DNA of 64,000 nucleotides from Strongylocentrotus droebachiensis (taxonomy: Eukaryota > Echinodermata > Echinoidea > Camarodonta > Strongylocentrotidae): NCBI GenBank assembly GCA_035222895.1, contig JAVYIG010000090.1, forward strand, positions 124,001 to 188,000, given 5' to 3'. The translations under genes were made by a program, and so were the position numbers. Shown here piece after piece: positions 56,691-64,000 of this stretch. The notes below the pieces were generated by a model. It was not told where the DNA came from. It worked only from the letters and a program-made list of their open reading frames with translations, and searched no databases. Positions within the stretch are counted from its first letter, which is position 1. Each line of letters opens with the position of its first letter.

Positions 56691-57034
56691 CATCGCCTAA
56701 TGAGCGCTCTTTAAGTGATGTGCTTGCTCACTACCGCCCTCCATAAAATAAGATCCTAGGTCCGCGCCTGCATTAAACTATATCAGCTATGATGCTGACT
56801 AAGTTGACGAAATAATTCGTCGTCGAGGAAAATGACCATTTGCGCATATACAAGTACTATAGATAGTCCATAGGAAAAACAATTTAGCCTTCGGCCCCGG
56901 GTTTATAGGGTTAAATTTGTAGATATTGGACATTTAATTTTGTCGGTAATTGGTCGCTAGTTTTGTCGGTAATCGTTGGCCTCTACACCCCCCCCCCCCA
57001 CTGAAAAAGGTCTAGCGATGCCCCTGCGTGCCCC

Positions 57035-57948
57035 CCCCCCCCCTCCCATGGAATGGCAAAACAAAAAAACGAGGAGAGAGATGAAGGAAAAAGAACGATA
57101 GGGATATTGTTTGAACATGCTCTTCAAATATATCTTATTAAGATATATCAAAAAAGTTGAGGAAGCAGTAACGTGGGAACAACATGTCTTGGGCCTAAAT
57201 TAAATCCACAATTATAAGTGGAACATTGAACGATTGCCGACAAATGTTTTGTGGTGATCCGATCTGCGTCGTTAAAGGTACTATGTTCCATTTGCAGGCC
57301 AACAAAAATTAAAAGGTTACTCCGACGGCATTTGAAAGATAATACTAATTTAGAACTTCCCTAAAAAAAAAAGGGGGGGGGTGCTTGAAAATGTCTTTAA
57401 GTTGGAAAATAACGACTCGTTATTTTCAAACTTAAAGACATTTTCAGCCCCCCCCCCTTTTTTTTGAGGGAAGTTCTAAATTAGTGTTATCGAATCGACT
57501 TAGGAGCTCTAGAATCAGTAAGTAATAGTCTGATTTTCAGACCATTGTACCGAATGGTCGTACGTTTTATGCTGCGCAAAGATTCAATCAGTTTAATTTT
57601 GGCCATTAGGTGAAGTGGGTTATTGATGTAGACAAATGCTCATGTACCCTTTACAGCTCATTTTATGTATGTTATTACCAAAGAAGAAACACAGCCAGTT
57701 AGTCACTCAATAGCGTCTGACAGTGAAGTCTAGCAAATAAACGGATTTCCCTGCATAATTTGAATATTAGGACACTGCTAACGTTTAAATTCCACAGATA
57801 GGACATACATGACATATTCATAATTCCTGCAAAGTTCTACATAATTTGATGTTGGCTGCAAAAGTGACATAGTATCTTTAATAATAGTGTACAGCAGAGA
57901 AAGAAAATGGAGCAGTGAAAGATAGAAGATAAGGGAAAAGAGATCGAC

Positions 57949-57989
<41 letters not shown>

Positions 57990-58284
57990 AAATATATTAT
58001 GTACATCCGTTTCACTTTAATTGCAAAAAGTCCCACTCTTAATGGGCAAGGGCTATGTCCCCTCTTGGCCTAGTCAGTCTGCCCCCTCAAATTTTGACCA
58101 TCTTAGTACAGCGTTTTTCAATCAGAGAGTATTTTGATTAAATACAAAATATATTTTGGGAAAACAAGAATTTCATAAAGAAAAAGAAAAAATCAGAAAC
58201 CGCAAGATGCCCATATAATAATAATAATAATAATGATAAAATGAGATTTATAAGGCACCGAATACACTTGAAATCAAATGTTGG
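57035..58284. other. Intergenic stretch without a recognisable gene
   Basis: AT-rich sequence with one strong hairpin (listed separately), a (GA)n microsatellite around 57,950-57,990 and no coding signal on either strand. Confidence 0.5.
57339..57492. repeat. ~154-bp near-perfect palindrome
   Basis: GATAATACTAATTTAGAAC with the following AACTTCCC and an A/G-run is mirrored by its reverse complement ending TTCTAAATTAGTGTTATC. The centre is AATAACGACTCGTTATT. The arms pair over about 70 bases. Confidence 0.85.
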
Positions 58285-58879
58285 CAGTGGCGGATCCAGG
58301 AATTTCTTACCGGGGGCCGGGGGCACAAAATCGCTTCGGGTAAAATATATGAAAAACGATGGTGCGAGGCGTCAACGGCGAGGGAGCGGTGCGACCAAGC
58401 GGAGGTGGGTCTGGGAGGGGGTTCTGCCCCCCTCCCAGCTGAGTAGGAGGCATTTTCAATTTTAGAACCGCATTTTCAGGCACTTCCTGGAGTAATATGA
58501 CGGAAAATTGCTTTCTCCTACCCCGTCCAAGAGTAGGGATCTTTTGCAATTTGAGAACCACAATTGGCGCATTAAAGTCCACCTTTCTGAAAAAACGAGG
58601 CCTTCTGATTGGTTAGAAGTTAAAGAAAAGTGATCTGTCACGTCGCGAGACGTTGTATATGCTTAGTTGCTGCACAATGCACAAAGACGGTGGTCTGGTA
58701 CTTGACTAGTAGTACTTGCAAACATTATCTCGAGTGTATAAACTGTGTTCCCGCCCCCCCCCCCCCCCACTCCGGGGTCGAAATGACCGCATGCGTGTTA
58801 CCAAAATGTCCGGTAAAGGGGTACTTTTCACGCACCAAAGTCCGGCTCGTACATACACAAAATTGACTTTACACACCGG

Positions 58880-58901
58880 CGTCGCTAGACCTTTTTTCAG
58901 T

Positions 58902-58932
<31 letters not shown>

Positions 58933-59914
58933 GATGGCTATAGAGGCCACCGATTACCGACAAAACTAGCCACCAATTACCGTCAAATATATTAATGCCA
59001 ATCTCCCAATGTCTACAAATTTAACCCTACAAACCCGGGGCCAGGAACTAAGTTATTTTTCAGTTTCCCCCTCCCGCGCGGAGCGCAAAAGCTTTGACTC
59101 TTCATTAAATTATTAGAGAAAGAAGACGATTCGTTGTACCGTTCCTGACTCTTACTTCTTATTTCGCTCCTCCCGCGCGAAGCGCAGAAGCTATGACGTT
59201 TCATTTAATTATTACTCTCAATACTTGTCTGAATTCATTTTCGCCCATCCTGCGCGAAGCGCAGAAGCTTTCACGTTTCATTAAATTATTAGAGAAAGAA
59301 GACGATTCGTTGTACCAACTCTTGAGCATTGTCTGAATTTTTCAAAAAATGTTTCTTTGTCCGATAAAAAGTCACAGTTCGAAGAGAAAACAAATTTGCC
59401 GGCCGACCGACGTTATACATCTCACCGACTTCAAACTTCTGCATTGATATAGTACACGAGGATCAAGCAAGGATAACGACACAGAGGACCCCGACACAGC
59501 AACAAAATTATCTACGCGTATCTTTTTTGCCCCCTCGACGTGGTGACTCCACCTAACATCCCCCTCTCTCTTTTTCGTACTCCAACCCATCTTCTCTCAG
59601 GCTCTTACCCCCTCTTTCATCCCTCGTTTCTTTTGTTTCCTTTTTCTCTTCTTTTTTCCTTTTCTCCTATTCTTTCTTTTTTTTTCTTTTTTTTTCTTTT
59701 TTTTTCTGTCTTTTCTCTCCTTCCTCTTTTTTTTCTTCTCTTTCTTTCTTCTCTTCTCTTCCCTTTCCTGCCTTTCTTTTCCTTTTCTTTTTTCCTTCCT
59801 TTCCCTTTCCCTCTCCTCCTTTTCCCATTTTCACGACAGCAGCGCAATTTTGCCGCCAATATCCTGCCAGGTGGGGAGGTGTCACACCCACCCCCCTCCC
59901 TTAGCGACGCCCCT
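58880..59914 (-). mobile_element. Reversed, shorter copy of the 54-57 kb element family
   Basis: The segment runs from GGCGTCGCTAGACC to CTTAGCGACGCCCCTG. It contains, in inverted order, the sequences found at 56,890-57,020, 55,920-56,690, 55,690-55,900 and 54,060-54,170. It lacks the ATTGGT array. The left end is diverged from CAGGGGC and I see no target duplication. Confidence 0.65.
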
Positions 59915-60069
59915 GGTTGTTATCCCATTATTCTTTTAAAAGAAATGCATTTCTTTCCTCGCACCTCTTTTCTATCGTTTTTTAATTCTCCCTCATTTTT
60001 GTTCCTTTCTCCTTTAACACCCAAAAGTTCTCTCTTTCCCCCCTTTTTTCCATCCCTTTTTTGTTCTTT

Positions 60070-60595
60070 TTGTTCTTTTTTTTTTTTTTTTTTTTTTTTT
60101 GGGGGGGGGGGGAGGGGGGCTACACGTCTGGCAAAAGGGACCCCATATTATGTACACTGCAAAATTGCGTACCCCCCCCCCTTTCCCGGTAAAAATAAAA
60201 CCTTCTTATAATATCATCTCCCTTTCTATCTTTTCCCTTCTCATTATTCTCCTCTCCCCTTTTCTCTCCTCTCTCTTTTCTTCTTATTTCTCTCTTCCCT
60301 TTTCTTTCTTTTCCCCCTCCTTTTTCTTTCCCCCTCCTTTGTCTCCTTTTCTCCCTTTTTCTTTTTCCCCCTTCCCCCTTTCACCCCCTTTTCTCTCCTC
60401 CGTCTTTCCCCCTTTCTTCCTTCCCCCTCCTTTTTCTCCTCTCTCCTTTTCTCTCCTCCCTCTTTTCTTCTTCTTTCTCTCTTCCCTTTTCTTTCTTTTC
60501 CCCCTCCTTTTTCTTTCCCCCTCCTTTTTCTCATTTTCTCACTTTTCCCCCTTCCCCCTTTACCCCCTTTTTCTTTTTTTTTACCGGGGAGGGGG
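60070..60595. repeat. Poly-T/poly-G run and pyrimidine-rich block
   Basis: A T-run followed by a G-run at about 60,076-60,118, then CCCCCTCCTTTTTCTTTCC-like sequence. Low complexity, within the CAGTGGCGGATCC element. Confidence 0.8.
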
Positions 60596-60636
60596 GGGGG
60601 GGTACGTGCCCCCTGTGCCCCCTGAATCCGCCACTG

Positions 60637-60775
60637 GTTGAAGGCGCACTTGTATGGAAAAAGGGAGATTACATGAAAGCATCTGGATTATAAACATAAA
60701 GGAACAAAATAATACGTTTTAAGATCATTTTAAACACTTCAACTGATCTGCTTTCACGAATTTCTCATTATCTTA

Positions 60776-60816
<41 letters not shown>

Positions 60817-60838
60817 TATTTCTCTCTCTCTCTCTTTC

Positions 60839-60873
<35 letters not shown>

Positions 60874-62353
60874 TTCTTTCTCTCCCTCGAGATAGAGAGT
60901 GAGAGCATTCCACAACGCACGAGCAAAGGTTTACGCTACTACCTATACTATATGATTTTATTTCCTTTTGTGATTACGCTTTATGTTCTCATATTGTCAA
61001 ATCATACTTATATGATTTTCCTGTAATTTGTGTAACATTGATACAATATAGCTTTGATGTGCCTAGCTTGCCTTATTTCGATTTGTAAGTTTCAGAGTTT
61101 GAATAACGCATTATTACATCTTTGTCTTTTTTTTTAATACACTTCGAAAATTGTCAGAAAACGTAACAAAATGAATATGAGAAGTCATACCAAAGAAATT
61201 AAAACTATATGTACTCTTTACAATGGTAATAAAGCCTACTAAGTACATGACTTTGTATGTTATAATGATCTGAACAAAATAATGGAAACATGCATGTATT
61301 ATTGGAGGAGTCACTCTAAAAGCAAGGCTTGTATTCTTAGCTAACTGGGTGAAAAAAGGTTTGGTTATAATATAATTAAATCGTATGGGAAGCGTGCTTA
61401 CTTTACCCTCTTATTTCTTCCATCAAAGATTCAGCCCTGATATAACTCTCTCTCCCTCTCCATTTCATCCTCCTCCCTCCATCTCATTTCGCTCCACATC
61501 TCGGTGTTCACCTCCCCCTTTTTCCTCTCTATCTCTTTCGTCATCCTCTCTCTCTCTCTCTCTCTCCATCTCTCTCTCCATCTCCCTCTCTATCCCGCTC
61601 TCGAACTTCGTGTCCCTCTCTCAATCTCAACGAACCTAATTTTGTTTCGCTTCGCATGAAATCACTATACGACATATCACATTTAGAACATGGACAATAT
61701 TAAACATTATTCCTTTATTACCCTAGTATATAATATACGTAAATAATTCAAAATCTACTTTAGAGCCGAATTATGTAAAAACGTTAATGCCTTTTCCTTC
61801 CGTTACTGAAATTGACCATGATGACCCTGTTTACTTAACATATTTTAATTTTTCAAAATAAAACTAAGATCATTTGTGAAAATGTTAAAAGATATATTAT
61901 TGAATATATTATACATTCTTTGTAGATACATCACTTCAGAAAAGAGACTTTTCAGGGGATTTTGTAATGGGGGATGGGGCGTTTTGCTAAAAGCGAAGTC
62001 CACCCTGATATTGAGTTGCTCTTAATAGAAGTGAAACAAATAATAAAAGAGAGAAACAGGTCAGTGAGATTTTGAGCAAAATCCTATTAAAATCAGAAAG
62101 ATATAACTATTCTAAGGTGCGATCAGTCAAACAAAAATTGGCAACGCTGTGACGTATCTGAGCTCCCCTCTGATTCACCCTGTGCTAAAAAGCGTGACAT
62201 ATATATATGTATATTCCCATAAGAAAATTTTCAATCATAATTTTATATCCACTCTAAATATATTCATTGCTTGGCTATAACCATGGTAATAAGTGTAAAG
62301 CGCCATGAGCGTCAGAGCCTGGCGGATACCGGCGCTATATCCATATTATTATT
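60637..62353. other. Gene-free stretch with CT-rich microsatellites
   Basis: (CT)n tracts at about 60,776-60,890 and CT-rich sequence at 61,445-61,620. A SINE-like tail ending in (ATT)n occurs at about 62,275-62,355. I see no coding exon. Confidence 0.5.
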
Positions 62354-62354
62354 A

Positions 62355-63412
62355 TAGGATTTTCCGGCCAAATTCGCGAGTTTGTCAGTTTAATTAATTT
62401 GTCTTGCGTTCAAATTCGACGGTTTTAAAATTAGTTTTCAAATCTATGCAGTTTTCGTTAGAATATATGAATGTTTCATTCAAATTAATGAATAATGTGC
62501 TTCTTTCGCGATTTGGTCATTCGATTTGGCGCAACACGATTTCTGACATCGCGAAGGTGTACTTTTTGCATTCGAATTCATTTGCAGCATTCAAATTAGA
62601 ATGTGTGCACTTAAATTGATGGTCAATATATACATTTCTCGTTTATTTCATACTTTTTATAGCTCATTCTTTTTCTTTCAAGATTGATTTTTCCATGTGT
62701 ATTTCATCATATTTTATTTTCTTGCATTTATACACTTTATATACTTTTAGATTTATCTGATATTCATCATCCTTTAAGTTTGATTGTTAGTGGGAAAAAA
62801 CGACTTACATCTATGGACTGGATGGTCTCAATATTTTTGTAAATTTTCATGTATAAGGAAGTTGTTTGTCTTCTGTTTCATCATAAATTTATCACAATTT
62901 CATTATGGAGGAAGGGTGCAATATTGTAACTGAGGTAGGTATTTTTGTATCCCCACTTTTCCGGGGTATATGAACATGTCTGTGCAGAAATGCCATATCC
63001 TTTGATGTCGCCTCTTCTTTACCTAATTTCTGACTACACCCATATGCATTGTCCTCAAAATTAATAAATGGAATAACAGAAAAGACCCTAATGGCATATC
63101 ATGCATTTAATTGCATTTTTTTAAACTGTAAACGTGTGTTGGATTTCTTCCCCCTAACATTCCTAACTTGAATAAACATAATTTGAATGATAAAAATGAC
63201 GCCTCGACAAGTAACGATTAATTTGAATGCTAGTTGAACAGTTTCTTAATTAAATGACAGATCTATGAAACCCTTCGACCAAAATCCTAAATTAAATACC
63301 AAAACGGGAAAATTGAATGATAATTGGCATGGCAAAGCCGATCTGCGCTAACTTAAATGCAAAGTAAATGAATTCGAATGACAAACTCGCGAATTTCGCC
63401 GGGAAATCCTAT
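62355..63412. mobile_element. TIR element TAGGATTTTCCGGC...GCCGGGAAATCCTA-type (~1.06 kb)
   Basis: Left end AGGATTTTCCGGCCAAATTC plus GCGAGTTTGTCA and right end TGACAAACTCGCGAATTTC plus GCCGGGAAATCCT are inverted over about 33 bp. It sits in an (ATT)n stretch, giving a possible TA or TAT duplication. The interior is AT-rich with recurring TTCAAATT/AATTCGAATG motifs and no transposase. Confidence 0.65.
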
Positions 63413-64000
63413 ATTATTATTATTTATATTTATTGCAAATATGTTTTATACAACCCCTGTATGAAACCAAAAAGATGTATTCCGTCATCAATAACTACAA
63501 ACATTTAAGTTCATGAAATTTTCTGTACAGAGCAAATAGGAAAGGAGCTCACAATATACGTCTTAGTGTTTCCAATTCGTGTTTCACCAATAAAAACTCA
63601 AAAAATACACAACTTTCCTATTTTAAATTAGATATTGCTCAAACTTTCACTCATTTGTTTCCCGCACTTTTTCTGCTTCTATTAAAACCAACTTAATACC
63701 ATGGATGACTTTCCCTTTCACTTTAAAAATTGTACACAGAATTTCACAGTTATATTTCAAATACATCGTACACTGTAAAAAAGAATTTGTTCATTGGTAA
63801 TTTTTACGTATTTTTTCCATGTAGAATTTACTTGAAAACATTAGTTTTGCCACTTACGCACTAAATTTAAGTCTTGCTAACTCAAACTTTCAATTTAGTA
63901 GAACATACGTGGAATATTTAAGTAAAATCAAATACATAAGAACTTAAGTAATTTCAGCTTGTATTAATTTAGTAATTTTAACTCAAAATCAGAAATTATA
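63413..64000. other. Right edge, no gene seen
   Basis: AT-rich. Near 63,770 the sequence ACACTGTAAAAAAG resembles the end of other animal DNA transposons, but the partner end would be outside the window. Confidence 0.35.

Larger units (their letters stand above)
54055..57026. mobile_element. hAT-like non-autonomous element (~2.97 kb) with 8-bp target duplication
   Basis: Ends are CAGGGGCGTCGCCATAG (left) and CTAGCGATGCCCCTG (right), imperfect inverted repeats starting with the CAGGGG typical of hAT elements. Both are flanked by CGTGCCCC, an 8-bp direct repeat (54047-54054 and 57027-57034), the hAT target size. No transposase frame is seen. The cargo is a purine-rich tract, an ATTGGT minisatellite, a unique segment and a ~120-bp tandem array. 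It is inserted in older repeat sequence beginning AGTGGCGGAGC. Confidence 0.75.
58285..60636. mobile_element. hAT-like TIR element CAGTGGCGGATCCAGG (~2.35 kb) with nested material
   Basis: Starts CAGTGGCGGATCCAGG and ends with its near reverse complement CCTGAATCCGCCACTG. This end sequence is typical of non-autonomous hAT elements. Flanking 8-mers (AATGTTGG / GTTGAAGG) are not a convincing target duplication. Inside are polypyrimidine tracts and a reversed copy of the 54-57 kb family. Confidence 0.6.

Noticed and set aside
59540..60641. Phe/Leu/Ser-rich frames of 180-223 residues
   Set aside because: These are polypyrimidine tracts within hAT-like elements.

Overview
This is a eukaryotic window, AT-rich, intron-dense and crowded with short DNA transposons. 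One host gene dominates it: a DNAJC13/RME-8 orthologue on the minus strand. I place 44 coding exons between about 39.5 kb and the left edge, where the gene runs off the window. The close match to vertebrate DNAJC13, the many introns, tRNA-derived SINEs, TTAA- and TA-flanked MITEs and hAT-like elements suggest a marine invertebrate deuterostome, most likely an echinoderm. That assignment is inference.

Layout. 1-39.5 kb: DNAJC13 coding exons (N-terminus at 39.47 kb, residue ~1915 at base 1), with introns holding MITEs, SINE and LINE fragments and microsatellites. 39.5-40.78 kb: 5' intron. 40.784-53.646 kb: a complete ~12.9 kb Mutator-like (MULE) transposon with ~0.6 kb terminal inverted repeats (TIRs), a 9-bp target duplication, two huge inverted 39-bp minisatellite arrays, and a three-exon gene for a 919-residue C2H2-FAR1-like-MULE-SWIM-PHD transposase. 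53.65-53.71 kb: a promoter-like cluster (YY1, NRF1-like and KLF-like motifs) on the minus strand, ending at a 5' splice-site-like sequence that lies inside the target duplication. 54-60.6 kb: hAT-like elements, one with an 8-bp target duplication, carrying an ATTGGT minisatellite and a second tandem array. 60.6-64 kb: simple repeats and another TIR element; no gene seen.

Main interpretation. The MULE appears to have landed exactly at the exon 1/intron 1 junction of DNAJC13, separating its promoter from its coding exons by 12.9 kb while regenerating the splice donor through the target duplication. Inside the MULE, four tandem copies of the acceptor plus start of the transposase exon offer a built-in choice between full transposase and a short C2H2-only protein.

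All exon boundaries were read by eye from splice signals and protein homology. The coding pieces of DNAJC13 add up to 5,746 nt, leaving the one-base remainder expected from the reading frame at the left edge, so the model is internally consistent.
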